Source: Qipengyuania_C sp046254955 (GTDB taxonomy: Bacteria; Pseudomonadota; Alphaproteobacteria; Sphingomonadales; Sphingomonadaceae). Taken from it: a stretch of 64,000 nt of DNA. Positions 35,481-44,522 of the stretch are shown here, piece by piece. Within the stretch, counting starts at the first letter, position 1, and each line of letters starts with the position of its first letter. The notes beneath the pieces are model-generated. The model worked only from the letters and a program-made list of their open reading frames with translations, ran no database searches and was not told where the DNA came from. The stretch covers positions 186,001 to 250,000 of the forward strand of contig NZ_JBJXRG010000001.1 in NCBI RefSeq assembly GCF_046254955.1. The letters run 5' to 3'. A program made the position numbers and the translations under genes.

Positions 35481-37246
35481 CCCCCTTGGCTTCTCCAGCG
35501 CTGGACAGTGCGGTAGACCATGTCTTCTTCGCCGCCAGACTTGCTCCACAGCTCAACGAAGCTCGGATCTTCCGAAGCCGGGCGCTTGGCCTCTTCGAGA
35601 TTGTCGAAGCTCACTCGGATCGGAATGGCGACGCCTTCGCCGCAAATGATGCATTCGCGGTTGCGCAGCGCCGGGATAGAATCGAGGAATCCGCGCGCGC
35701 CTTCGGGCATGGCCGCCTTTACGAATGCCTGGTCGCGCTCGTTGTTCAAACGCATCGAGATGATCGTGCCGCATTGCGAAAGCACGCCTTCGGCAAGGTC
35801 CGACGGGCGCTGCGTAATGAGGCCCAGCGAAATGCCGTATTTACGACCTTCCTTGGCGATCCGGCCGAGGATCCGGCCCACCGACGAATCGTCGGCATAT
35901 TTCTCCGATGGCACGTAGCGGTGTGCTTCTTCGCAAACGAGCAGGATTGGGCGCGGTTGTTCCTCACGGCCCCAGATCGCGAAGTCGAAGACAAGACGGC
36001 TGAGAACGGCGACAACGGTCGAAGTGATGTCCGAAGGAACACCCGAAACGTCGATGATCGAAATCGGCTTGCCGTCGGACGGCATACGGAAAATCTTTGA
36101 GATGAATTCGGCCATGGTGTCGCCCACCAGCATGCCCGAGAACATGAACTGGTAACGCGGATCGGATTTGAGCTCTTCAAGCTTGGTCTTGATCCGCATG
36201 TAAGGCGCGCTGTTAGTGGCCTTGTCGAGCTTGCCCATCTCATCCTGGATCGCGCCGGAAAGGTCCGAAAGCAGGTAGGGGATAGGCGAATCGACGGTTA
36301 TCTTGCCCATCGTTTCGGCCAGCCTGTTCTTCTGACGCGAGCGCAGCAGGCACTTTGCCAGAATGTCGGCATCGACCTGGCGCTCATCGCCCTTGGTCGT
36401 CAGCAGCACTTCGCAATGCTCTTCGAAATTCATCAGCCAGTACGGCATCTGCAGGTTTGAAACGTCGAGGATCATGCCGGTCTGCTTGAAGGCTGCCGAA
36501 TACTCCCCGTGCGGGTCGATCATCACGATGTGACCTTCGGGCGCTGCCTCGCAGATGCGATGCAGGATCAGCGCGGCGCTGGTCGACTTACCCGTACCGG
36601 TAGAACCCAGTAGCGCAAAGTGCTTGCCCAGCATGGCATCGACATAGAGACCGGCGCGGATATCCTTGGTCGGGAAGACCTTACCAATCTGAACGTTCGC
36701 ACGGCCATCGCTGGCGTAGATCTGCCGCAAATCGGGCGTGGTTGCCGGGTAGATGTAGGCTCCGGGGACCGGATAGCGCGTGACACCGCGGCGGAAGCCA
36801 TGGACACGGCCCGTCAGCTTCTCTTCCTGGCCCTCACCGAGGAAATCGATGTTCGCGAGGATGCCGCCGCTGGCCTTGCGATCCTGTCGCTGGTTGCGGA
36901 CATTGGCGAGAAGCCAGCTGTCGCCCACCTTGATCTTGACCTGGCTGCCGACCTGGCCGGCCAAAGCGATCGAGGGATCGTCGTCTTCCATGCACTCGTT
37001 GAGCCGCTGGAGATCGAGCGCAATCTGCGAGCCCGAACCTGCGATTTCGAGCACGACGCCGATCGGCTGCATGGCATTGTCCGAAACCGGCTCACCCTGG
37101 GGTGCAGCTGCGCTTGCGGAAGCTGGTTCAGCCTGCGGCGCAGGCTGCTGCGGCGCCAGGTCCTGTGGACCTTGCGGCGGCTGCGGAACCTGGTCCGGCG
37201 ATGCCGGTGTGGTCTTCTCGAAGGACTGTTTGCCCATCTCTGTCAT
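35477..37246 (-). CDS. HerA-like DUF87 ATPase
   Basis: A 589-residue hexameric-ATPase-type protein of the HerA/FtsK superfamily. The first about 55 residues are Pro/Gln/Ala-rich and probably disordered; a HAS-barrel-like beta domain follows (about 60-195). Walker A is GSTGTGKST at 214-222 and Walker B ILLVCEEAHRYVP; GLITQRPSDL and a distal arginine region complete the core. HerA relatives translocate on DNA, often with the nuclease NurA, but no nuclease gene is adjacent. It is a single gene here. Confidence 0.87.
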   Translation of the reverse strand: MTEMGKQSFEKTTPASPDQVPQPPQGPQDLAPQQPAPQAEPASASAAAPQGEPVSDNAMQPIGVVLEIAGSGSQIALDLQRLNECMEDDDPSIALAGQVGSQVKIKVGDSWLLANVRNQRQDRKASGGILANIDFLGEGQEEKLTGRVHGFRRGVTRYPVPGAYIYPATTPDLRQIYASDGRANVQIGKVFPTKDIRAGLYVDAMLGKHFALLGSTGTGKSTSAALILHRICEAAPEGHIVMIDPHGEYSAAFKQTGMILDVSNLQMPYWLMNFEEHCEVLLTTKGDERQVDADILAKCLLRSRQKNRLAETMGKITVDSPIPYLLSDLSGAIQDEMGKLDKATNSAPYMRIKTKLEELKSDPRYQFMFSGMLVGDTMAEFISKIFRMPSDGKPISIIDVSGVPSDITSTVVAVLSRLVFDFAIWGREEQPRPILLVCEEAHRYVPSEKYADDSSVGRILGRIAKEGRKYGISLGLITQRPSDLAEGVLSQCGTIISMRLNNERDQAFVKAAMPEGARGFLDSIPALRNRECIICGEGVAIPIRVSFDNLEEAKRPASEDPSFVELWSKSGGEEDMVYRTVQRWRSQGG

Positions 37247-37349
37247 GACGACGCACTTCCCCTATTGAATGCTCAGCGGAGATAGCGGGAGACAGTTAAC
37301 ATCGCGTCAATGGTGATTGGCGCGGCAAATAAGTTGCTGGAGAAAGGCG

Positions 37350-38102
37350 CTAAATTAGTGCGAACAGTCGCCCGGCCATCCAGCCCATGCCGACCGACAG
37401 GGCGACGGCCAGAAGACCATAAATGAGCGCGTATTGGCGCGAGGCATCCTCGACAAAGCGCTCAAAACCCACCTTGCGCACATTTACTTCGGCCACTGCG
37501 GACGCAATCACCCGGCCGCGGGTTACAGCAAAGGTTTCTGCAGTGTAGATCCCGGCTTGCACGTTGGAAGGCAATGCAATGCGGGCCTGGTAGAGAACCT
37601 GCTCGCTGATCTTCACGCCCTGCATATCCTGCTGATAGAGTCCCTGCCGCTCGCGCAAGTCGACCAAACCATTGGTAAAACGGGCCTGCTCTTCCTGATC
37701 GATCACGCCGCTGGGAGACAGCTGGATGTAATCTGTCCCGAACTCGTAGATCGCGGCAGTCTTGTCGTCGACGATGTCCGAAATTGGGCGAGAAGATGCG
37801 ACTGCGAAGAACGCCGGAGCCGAGCGAAAATCGCTCGTTTCCGCATTGATCCAGACGCCGCCCACGCGCTCTTTCTCGCGCACACGGATTTGCTGCGACG
37901 GCCCCTTGAGGACGACCAGGATGTCGTATTCCTGCCCTGCGCGCTGGCCTTGCGGATCGAGGATCGCCCCGAACAACAGCAGCTCTGTTCCAGAGAAGCC
38001 TTGCCTAAGTTGGACCTCGTGCTGCGAAACCTCCGGCACCAGGATCGGATCGCGCTGCCCGGTGAGAAACACCAGTGCAATAATGGCGAGGAGAATCCTC
38101 AT
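37350..38102 (-). CDS. TIGR02186-family membrane-anchored periplasmic protein
   Basis: A 250-residue protein with a signal-like N-terminal helix, a beta-rich periplasmic body (QGFSGTELLLFGAI, GGVWINAETSDFRSAPAFFAV) and a C-terminal membrane helix (about 227-246). I recognise the alphaproteobacterial TIGR02186 family, whose function is unknown but which is repeatedly found beside TSUP permeases. Here the two genes overlap by four bases, so they likely work together. Confidence 0.82.
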   Translation of the reverse strand: MRILLAIIALVFLTGQRDPILVPEVSQHEVQLRQGFSGTELLLFGAILDPQGQRAGQEYDILVVLKGPSQQIRVREKERVGGVWINAETSDFRSAPAFFAVASSRPISDIVDDKTAAIYEFGTDYIQLSPSGVIDQEEQARFTNGLVDLRERQGLYQQDMQGVKISEQVLYQARIALPSNVQAGIYTAETFAVTRGRVIASAVAEVNVRKVGFERFVEDASRQYALIYGLLAVALSVGMGWMAGRLFALI

Positions 38103-39013
38103 AGCGGCGCCACCGTGAAAATCTCATCTGGCTGGATGCCCAGGCCAAAGAGCATGCGGAAGGCCACCAGCAAGACGATAGCGGCGAGGATCAGGCGCAG
38201 TATTTCCGGCTTGAGCTTGAGCGCGAATTGCGTGCCCATCTGCGCGCCGGTGACTGAGCCAATCAACAGTAACGAGACCAGGACAATATCGACCGCTTGC
38301 GTGGTCAGCGCGTGCATCATGGTCGTGGCGATGGTCACGAAGAGGATGTTGAACAGGCTGGTACCGACTACGACATTGCCGCTCATTCCGAGGATATAGA
38401 GCATGGCAGGCACGAGGATGAACCCACCGCCGACCCCCATCAGCATGGTCAGGATGCCAACCAGTATGCCGAGGATGAATGGCGCTAGGGGTGATATATA
38501 AAGGCCCGATCCGTAGAAGCGCCAACGCATCGGCAGAGCGGCAACCAGCGGGTGATGCCGGCGGCGACGCGGCGCAGGTGCAGCGCTGCTCGAGTTACGT
38601 GAAATCGTCTGCCATGCCTCGACCGCCATCAGGCTGCCGATTGTGCCGAGCATGACTACATATAGCACGCTGATCACGACATCGATCTGGCCGATCGCCT
38701 GGAAGAAGCGGAACAGGATTGCCCCGATACCTGCGCCCACGACACCTCCGGCGACGATCACGCCGCCCATCCGGTAATCGACACCCTTGCGGCTGGCATG
38801 CGCCAGGACGCCCGAAACGCTGGCACCCGTGACCTGCGTCGAAGCCGATGCCGCCGCCACGGTTGGCGGAACGCCGTAAAAGATGAGGAGCGGTGTAGTG
38901 AGAAAGCCTCCGCCGACACCGAACAAACCAGAGAGGACGCCTGTAAGCCCACCCAGGGCGACGATCAGCAGACCGTTCACCGCGAGATTGGCTATGGGCA
39001 GATAGACATCCAT
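38099..39013 (-). CDS. TSUP (TauE/SafE) family permease
   Basis: A 304-residue permease with about eight membrane helices. Both duplicated family motifs are present: GGLTGVLSGLFGVGGGFLTTPLL near residue 20 and GILVGILTMLMGVGGGFILVPAM in the second half. Family members move sulfite, sulfoacetate or other organosulfur anions; the substrate is not determined here. Its stop overlaps the start of the TIGR02186 gene (ATGA). Confidence 0.9.
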   Translation of the reverse strand: MDVYLPIANLAVNGLLIVALGGLTGVLSGLFGVGGGFLTTPLLIFYGVPPTVAAASASTQVTGASVSGVLAHASRKGVDYRMGGVIVAGGVVGAGIGAILFRFFQAIGQIDVVISVLYVVMLGTIGSLMAVEAWQTISRNSSSAAPAPRRRRHHPLVAALPMRWRFYGSGLYISPLAPFILGILVGILTMLMGVGGGFILVPAMLYILGMSGNVVVGTSLFNILFVTIATTMMHALTTQAVDIVLVSLLLIGSVTGAQMGTQFALKLKPEILRLILAAIVLLVAFRMLFGLGIQPDEIFTVAPL

Positions 39014-39060
39014 GCCCGCGCCCTACCCCAGCGGCGGGCAGGATGGTAGCGGGCTTTGCG

Positions 39061-40203
39061 CTAAAATCCGGTCGAAAGGGTCACGGCAGGACCGGACTCG
39101 GGTGCGGCATCGCCCGCAACGCGGAAGCGATAATCGACTGACAGGCGGATAGGCGCTTCACCGATCGGCATCACGACATTGGCGCTCGGACCGACATCGA
39201 CCCGTTCGGCGCCCTTCTGCGCACCAGCCCAGGCACCAGCGCCTAGGTTGACCCTGCCCTCGCCCAGCTTGCCGAGATCAAACTTCGCGACTTCCCGGTC
39301 AGCCACGATTTGCCCATCGACAAATGCTGTCGCGAAATCGCCGCCGACATAGCCGGCCTGCCCATAGCCGCGCAGCACCACGCCGCGCGGAAGCTGCTCG
39401 TAAACACCAGCAGTGACAAAAGCCGCCGGACGCCAATCGGTCCGTCCGTTTATCCGGCTGGCACGAAGTTCGGCATGCGCGCGGATCGGCAATGCAGCGA
39501 AGGGCTTGGCCCCGACGCCGGCAGCGAGATCGGTCTGCCGCTCACCGGCCAGGGCGCGGGTATAACGTGCATAAAGGCTTGGCTCGCGCCCTCCCAGGTC
39601 AGCGAGGCGGTAGCGGATCACTGCGCCCTGCTGGCTACGGCCATAGCTAGGCCGCACGCCGGGCTGGCTGATCGAGCTTCCCGAATCTTCGCGCAGGAAG
39701 ACCCATGCATCGAGCGACCAGCGCTTCTGGCCACGCGCTTTCGCTAAGGGCAGCCATGGGTTGGGAGGCGCTGCCGCAGCCGCTTCCCCCTCTTGCGCAA
39801 ATGCCTTCGGCATAGGGAAATGCGCCATCGCCGCCATCCACATGAGTTGGTGACCTGCTGAGACGCTAGCATCGGAAAACTCGACTGAGGCCTGATCGTC
39901 CCGGAATGCAACCGGATCAAGCAGCGGACGATCGGCCGGTTCGACGACCCGCCAATCATCCTGGTCACGCCAGGGCGTCTCTTCGAATGGCTGATCCATC
40001 ATGGGCCTTTCGTCAGTCCGGTCCGCGGCCCTGTCTGGCGCCGTTACCTCGGCTGATACCGCGCGCATTGCGCCGGGATCTGCCGCCACAGGATCACCCA
40101 AAGGCGAATCCCAGAAGACACTGCGCAGACCAACCCAGCCCAGGATAAGCAGGCCGTAAACCAGTAGCGGCTGACCGCGGCGCGAGACTTGTCTCTTGCT
40201 CAT
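39061..40203 (-). CDS. NfrA C-terminal-like envelope protein
   Basis: A 380-residue protein with one N-terminal membrane helix (about 12-28), an acidic Pro/Asp-rich linker (about 35-140) and a beta-rich C-terminal half. The latter (KRWSLDAWVFLREDSG, VRPSYGRSQQGAVIRYRL, GAGAWAGAQKGAERVDVGPS, DYRFRVAGDA, final Phe) resembles the C-terminal part of the phage N4 adsorption protein NfrA, but the TPR region of E. coli NfrA is missing. Its start overlaps the stop of the glycosyltransferase gene, so the two form a pair. Homology is from pattern memory and should be tested. Confidence 0.7.
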   Translation of the reverse strand: MSKRQVSRRGQPLLVYGLLILGWVGLRSVFWDSPLGDPVAADPGAMRAVSAEVTAPDRAADRTDERPMMDQPFEETPWRDQDDWRVVEPADRPLLDPVAFRDDQASVEFSDASVSAGHQLMWMAAMAHFPMPKAFAQEGEAAAAAPPNPWLPLAKARGQKRWSLDAWVFLREDSGSSISQPGVRPSYGRSQQGAVIRYRLADLGGREPSLYARYTRALAGERQTDLAAGVGAKPFAALPIRAHAELRASRINGRTDWRPAAFVTAGVYEQLPRGVVLRGYGQAGYVGGDFATAFVDGQIVADREVAKFDLGKLGEGRVNLGAGAWAGAQKGAERVDVGPSANVVMPIGEAPIRLSVDYRFRVAGDAAPESGPAVTLSTGF

Positions 40204-41633
40204 CGTTTCGCCTCCAGCGGTGCAAAGCGCAGTTCGGCATCGAGCGCTGACGGGAAGCTGGACGGATGGCGATCATGCGCGGTCTTGTCCCAAGTGGGTA
40301 CGACCCCGGCGAACGAGCGCAGGTAAGCTGTGATCGCCCGGCGTGCGGCCATGATTGCGATGATATTGGCAACCGGGATCCGCAAAACGGCCATTACACC
40401 CTGCTTCCAACCATAGATCGACCGGGTGAAGCCGAACCGCCACGCGGCGCGCCACAGCAACATCGCGAGATTGATCCACAGCAGCAATTTCAGGCCGCCC
40501 GAAAGCTCGATTGCAGGAAGAACGCCCACGAATTCGAGCGTAAAGGTCAACCCGGCGAGCGCTAGCAACAAATAGGCAATCGCGAGCAGCAGCGCTCCGA
40601 TCGGGCCGCGCCGGTCGCGCAGGCGCATCCACGCGTCGCCCGTGGTCGTGCCCCAGCCCATATGCTCCCAGCCCTGAAAAGCGATACCATGCAGCCAGCG
40701 CGTCTTCTGCCTGACCGCTGCGTCCAGAGTCGCAGGGAAGTAGGACCGGGTGGCGATGAGCCTGCCGTCACCATCGCGCAGGCGCAGGAAGCGGCTCTGA
40801 CCGCCCATTTCGGCGACCTTGAGGCCGAGTTCGTAATCTTCGGTCAATGCATCAGCATCGAACGGGGCGGCGTTGGCATTGGTCTTGGCCAGATCGCGCA
40901 GGATCGGCCGTGCAATCGCGCATCCGACACCGGCTGCAGGCAGAGCTGCGCCAACGGCATCGCGCACAACCATCGCCTTGCCATGTGATTCGGCAAACTC
41001 TTCACAATAATGACCTGCGATCCAGTGCGAACCCGATTGCGGCAAAGGGACGACCGGCAGTTGGACGAAATCGGCGCAGTGAAGCGCTTCGTCGAGCAGT
41101 GGGAGCGCGGCAGGATCGACGAGATCTTCCGCATCGTGCAGTACCACGATTTGCGCCGAGCGGCCCTGGCGGCTCTCATCTTCGCAAAGCGCACGGTAGA
41201 GCCGGTTGAGGCAATCGGCCTTGGTGGTCGGACCTTGCTTGTCGTGAATCACAATCCGCACCCGAGTATCGCCCGCAGCGGCCGCCATCGCTGCGCTCAT
41301 CGTGGCGGGATCGTTGGGATAACAGCCGACATAGATGCGCAATTCGCGCTGCGGCCACACCTTGAGCATGTGAGAAACGGTCTGCTCGATAACCTGCTCT
41401 TCCTCCCATGTCGGGATCAGGATCGCGGCATCGCCGGACAGGCGGTCTTTCTGGGTAATCGCGCTATCGAGCGGAGGCGCCCCGGCACGCCCAGTGGCTT
41501 TGAGCCAAAGCCAACTGAAATCCACCGCCAGCTCGTCGATTGCGCCGATCAGGAAGAAAAATGCTGCAAACAAAAGCAGTTCGTGCTGGACCAGCAAGAA
41601 CCATTCGCCCGGCGAAAATCCCAGAATTGTCAA
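40200..41633 (-). CDS. NfrB-like family 2 membrane glycosyltransferase
   Basis: A roughly 477-residue inner-membrane GT2 enzyme. An N-terminal helix pair (LLFAAFFFLIGAIDELAVDF) precedes the catalytic domain with ILIPTWEEEQVI, the metal-binding VVLHDAEDLVDP, TEDYELGLKV and QKTRWLHGI; three or four further helices follow. It probably transfers sugars processively to an exported glycan. The start is uncertain: TTG 41633 after AAAAGGGGG is preferred because upstream codons would run into the divergent nhaA promoter and look unlike coding sequence. Pairing with an NfrA-like protein suggests an NfrAB-type glycan secretion system. Confidence 0.82.
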   Translation of the reverse strand: MTILGFSPGEWFLLVQHELLLFAAFFFLIGAIDELAVDFSWLWLKATGRAGAPPLDSAITQKDRLSGDAAILIPTWEEEQVIEQTVSHMLKVWPQRELRIYVGCYPNDPATMSAAMAAAAGDTRVRIVIHDKQGPTTKADCLNRLYRALCEDESRQGRSAQIVVLHDAEDLVDPAALPLLDEALHCADFVQLPVVPLPQSGSHWIAGHYCEEFAESHGKAMVVRDAVGAALPAAGVGCAIARPILRDLAKTNANAAPFDADALTEDYELGLKVAEMGGQSRFLRLRDGDGRLIATRSYFPATLDAAVRQKTRWLHGIAFQGWEHMGWGTTTGDAWMRLRDRRGPIGALLLAIAYLLLALAGLTFTLEFVGVLPAIELSGGLKLLLWINLAMLLWRAAWRFGFTRSIYGWKQGVMAVLRIPVANIIAIMAARRAITAYLRSFAGVVPTWDKTAHDRHPSSFPSALDAELRFAPLEAKR

Positions 41634-41721
41634 AGGCTGCGCCCCCTTTTCAACAACCGAGCCTATCAAGCATCGCTTTCGCTTGCAACGCGGCAAAGAT
41701 TGCGAAAGAGAGGGCCCCAAT

Positions 41722-42951
41722 ATGAACCAGCAAAGACAACCCCTCCTCCGTTCGATGTTTGCCCCTGTCCGCGCGCTGTTCGTCAGCGACGCATCGGCAG
41801 GCATTCTCCTAATTATTGTTGCCGTGGCCGCGATGTTCGCTGCCAATTCCGCTCTCAGCGACGAATACCTCACGTTCTTCTACGGCGAGCTATTTGAGAA
41901 AGATCTGTTCAAGCTCAACACGCTGCACTTGTGGATCAATGACGGTTTGATGGCGATCTTCTTCTTCGTCGTCGGGCTGGAAGTGAAGCGCGAATGGATC
42001 GAAGGGCAGCTTTCATCGCCAGAGCAGCGGAGATTGCCAATCCTTGCCGCAATAGCGGGCATGGCGGTGCCGGCGATATTCTATCTCTTCTTTGTTCAAG
42101 GCAGCGCCGAAGATCTCACTGCCGGTTGGGCCATCCCGGCGGCGACGGATATCGCATTCGCGATGGGTGTCCTGGGTCTGCTTGGCAACCGCGTACCCGC
42201 CTCGCTGCGCCTGTTCCTACTCACGGTCGCCATTGTGGACGATATCGGCGCGGTGATGGTTATCGCGATTTTCTACACGGCTAACATCAAGATCGGCTGG
42301 ATCCTCGGCTCCGCGCTGGTTCTGGGCCTGATGTTCGCAATGAACCGGATGAAGGTTTCCTCCTTCACGCCTTACATAGTGCTATCGCTGGTATTGTGGT
42401 TCTTCGTCCTCAATTCGGGCGTTCACGCCACTATTGCCGGTGTTGCCGCCGCATTGACCATCCCGATGGTGGGCAAGGATAATGACACCATGCTGGAGCA
42501 TCTCGAGCACGGATTGGCACCTTGGAGCGCCTACCTGATCGTACCCATTTTCGGCTTCGCCAATGCCGGCGTGAACCTCTCGACAATCGGGATGGAGGGG
42601 ATCCTTGCGCCATTGCCGATCGCCATCGCTACCGGTCTTTTCCTAGGCAAGCAGGTCGGCATATTCGGCATCGTCCTTGCCGCCGTAAAGGTCGGCTTTG
42701 CAAAACGACCCGAGCATGCGAGCTGGACGGAGATATGGGGCGTTTCGATCCTGTGCGGGATCGGCTTCACCATGTCCTTGTTTATCGGCGAACTGGCCTT
42801 CCCGGGGAATCGAATGCTGATCGATGAGGCCAAGATTGGCACATTGATCGGTTCGCTCTGCTCGGCAATTTTCGGCTATATCATCCTGCGCTTTACGACG
42901 ACCCATTCGGATGCGCAGGAAGTGATCGAGGATACCCCCAAGACAGCCTAG
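41722..42951 (+). CDS. nhaA: Na+/H+ antiporter NhaA
   Basis: A 409-residue, 12-helix antiporter that exchanges sodium for protons. Typical segments are LHLWINDGLMAIFFFVVGLE, PAATDIAFAMGVLGLLG and VAIVDDIGAVMVIAIFY with the paired aspartates that bind the ion, and GIGFTMSLFIGELAF. ATG 41722 gives MNQQRQPLLR and follows GAGAGGG; longer frames extend over the promoter. It is divergent from the NfrB-like gene and its stop abuts that of gloA. Confidence 0.95.
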   Translation: MNQQRQPLLRSMFAPVRALFVSDASAGILLIIVAVAAMFAANSALSDEYLTFFYGELFEKDLFKLNTLHLWINDGLMAIFFFVVGLEVKREWIEGQLSSPEQRRLPILAAIAGMAVPAIFYLFFVQGSAEDLTAGWAIPAATDIAFAMGVLGLLGNRVPASLRLFLLTVAIVDDIGAVMVIAIFYTANIKIGWILGSALVLGLMFAMNRMKVSSFTPYIVLSLVLWFFVLNSGVHATIAGVAAALTIPMVGKDNDTMLEHLEHGLAPWSAYLIVPIFGFANAGVNLSTIGMEGILAPLPIAIATGLFLGKQVGIFGIVLAAVKVGFAKRPEHASWTEIWGVSILCGIGFTMSLFIGELAFPGNRMLIDEAKIGTLIGSLCSAIFGYIILRFTTTHSDAQEVIEDTPKTA

Positions 42952-43389
42952 CTACCAGCTTCCGGTGTTCTCCATGCTGGCCCAGGGTTCCTGCGGTTCC
43001 AGCCTGCCGTCCTGCAGCAATTCGACAGAAATCCCGTCCGGCGATTTGACAAAAGCCATGTGCCCGTCGCGCGGCGGGCGGTGGATAGTATGCCCCGCCT
43101 CAGCCAGCCGCTGGCAGGTCTCGTAGATGTTCTCGACCCGGTAAGCGAGGTGGCCGAAATTACGTCCGGCGTCATACTCTTCCGGGGCGCTGCCATCTTC
43201 AGGAGGCCAGTTATAGGTCAGCTCGATTTCAGCTATATCCGCTTGTCCCGGCGCGGCCAGGAAGATGAGCGTGAAGCGCCCTTGGTCCACTTCGAACCGG
43301 CGTACTTCTTCAAGGCCGATCAGACTGAAGAAGGCCACCGTCGCTTTGGGATCGGTGACGCGGATCATCGAGTGGAGAAATTTGACCAT
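42952..43389 (-). CDS. gloA: Lactoylglutathione lyase (glyoxalase I)
   Basis: A 145-residue metalloenzyme that isomerises the methylglyoxal-glutathione adduct. It begins MVKFLHSMIRVTDP, with the metal ligand His6, then EIELTYNW (Glu), NFGHLAYRVENIY (His) and SPDGISVELLQDG (Glu), the four usual ligands. GAGG lies eight bases before ATG 43389; longer upstream extensions overlap the terminator of the porin gene. Dimeric enzyme of methylglyoxal detoxification. Confidence 0.93.
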   Translation of the reverse strand: MVKFLHSMIRVTDPKATVAFFSLIGLEEVRRFEVDQGRFTLIFLAAPGQADIAEIELTYNWPPEDGSAPEEYDAGRNFGHLAYRVENIYETCQRLAEAGHTIHRPPRDGHMAFVKSPDGISVELLQDGRLEPQEPWASMENTGSW

Positions 43390-43413
43390 TGCTTGGACCT
43401 CGCTTTGCCAATG

Positions 43414-43448
43414 AAAAAGGGGCCCATGCACTGTGTTGCATGAGCCCC
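43414..43448 (-). terminator. Terminator of the TorF-like porin gene
   Basis: Arms 43419-43430 and 43437-43448 form a 12-bp stem with one mismatch around a 6-base loop; the minus strand then reads TTTTTCATT. It begins 45 bases past the porin stop and just before the gloA start. Confidence 0.82.
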
Positions 43449-43492
43449 GTTTGATCAACCACCACAACAGAGCGGCGGTATCCTTCTGATTG

Positions 43493-44254
43493 TCAGAAAC
43501 TGAAAGCGAGCGTGCCAACAACTGCGTCGTCAGTAAAACCGTCGATCGAAGGCCCTTCGACGCCGACATACTGGACGCCGATTTCTAGGCCGCCAAGCAC
43601 AGTAGCGCTCGCTCCGACCGACCAGTCGAGCCCCGAATCGTCGAGGTCACCGGCAAGCAGCGGCGGTGCCAGGACACCGTCGGTATAACCTAGGTGTGCG
43701 CTCAACGAGATCGGAGTGCCGGGCAGCGAAGTTCCGAGGTCGGTGTAGAGATAGAGATTATCTCCACCCAGCGAATCCTGATCCCAGGCGTAGGCAACGC
43801 CGAAGGTTGCTTCAGCCGGACCAATCCCGGTCGTGACAGAAGCATATGGCTCCCAGTAGTTGACGTTGAAATCGTCGATTCCGCCGCCGCCATCGCTGGG
43901 GTACATGTAATAGAGCAGACCGACATCGACCGAAACGCCTTCAGCAAGGTCACCGCCCCAGCCGGCATAAACGTCGAGCTCCATCTCGCCGAAAGCGTCG
44001 CCGCCTTCGATCGAGCTACCCCAGGTGCCGACATAGAAACCGCTGGTATGCGCGATATCGATGCCGCCCTGAATGGCGGGGTCACCGGCCGAAAGCGAGA
44101 CGCCGCGGAAGCGATAATCGCTGACCAGGGCAACATTGCCTGATACTTCGATATCGCTTGGCGGATCGGTTTCGTCAGCCAGCGCAGGAGTCGCGATGAG
44201 TGTCGTGGAGAGTACAAAAGATGCGGCGGCAAGGCCGCGGATGGACGTGAGCAT
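43493..44254 (-). CDS. TorF-family putative porin
   Basis: A 253-residue outer-membrane protein with signal peptide (about 1-26, ending ATPALA before DE). The mature part shows alternating beta-strands and family features such as SGNVALVSDYRFRGVS and QGGIDIAHTSGFYVGTWGSS, and it ends in Phe. Acidic and aromatic loops alternate. ATG 44254 is preferred since it starts the signal peptide and has GGAA upstream. Substrate unknown. Ends with a strong terminator, so it is monocistronic. The divergent 268 bases up to the phosphoesterase gene show no gene or clear promoter match. Confidence 0.88.
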   Translation of the reverse strand: MLTSIRGLAAASFVLSTTLIATPALADETDPPSDIEVSGNVALVSDYRFRGVSLSAGDPAIQGGIDIAHTSGFYVGTWGSSIEGGDAFGEMELDVYAGWGGDLAEGVSVDVGLLYYMYPSDGGGGIDDFNVNYWEPYASVTTGIGPAEATFGVAYAWDQDSLGGDNLYLYTDLGTSLPGTPISLSAHLGYTDGVLAPPLLAGDLDDSGLDWSVGASATVLGGLEIGVQYVGVEGPSIDGFTDDAVVGTLAFSF

Positions 44255-44522
44255 GACAAACTTCCTTATATGTTGTCGCTTCGTCCCACCTGCGTTTTCG
44301 TCGGTTGCCTCTTTTTTTATGCGGACATTCCTGACGAAGACGCAATAAATGTGAACCATCTTGCTGCGCTGCACAAGAATTATTGCCCAAAAAGATTCTT
44401 TACTCCCGAAAGTGTTGAATTTGGGCACCAGAATGCCGACTTGCGCGTTTCGCTGTACATTGCCGGATAAGGCTTGCTCGCCTATGCGCGCTCAAGCTTT
44501 GCTGACACACCAGTAACACACC

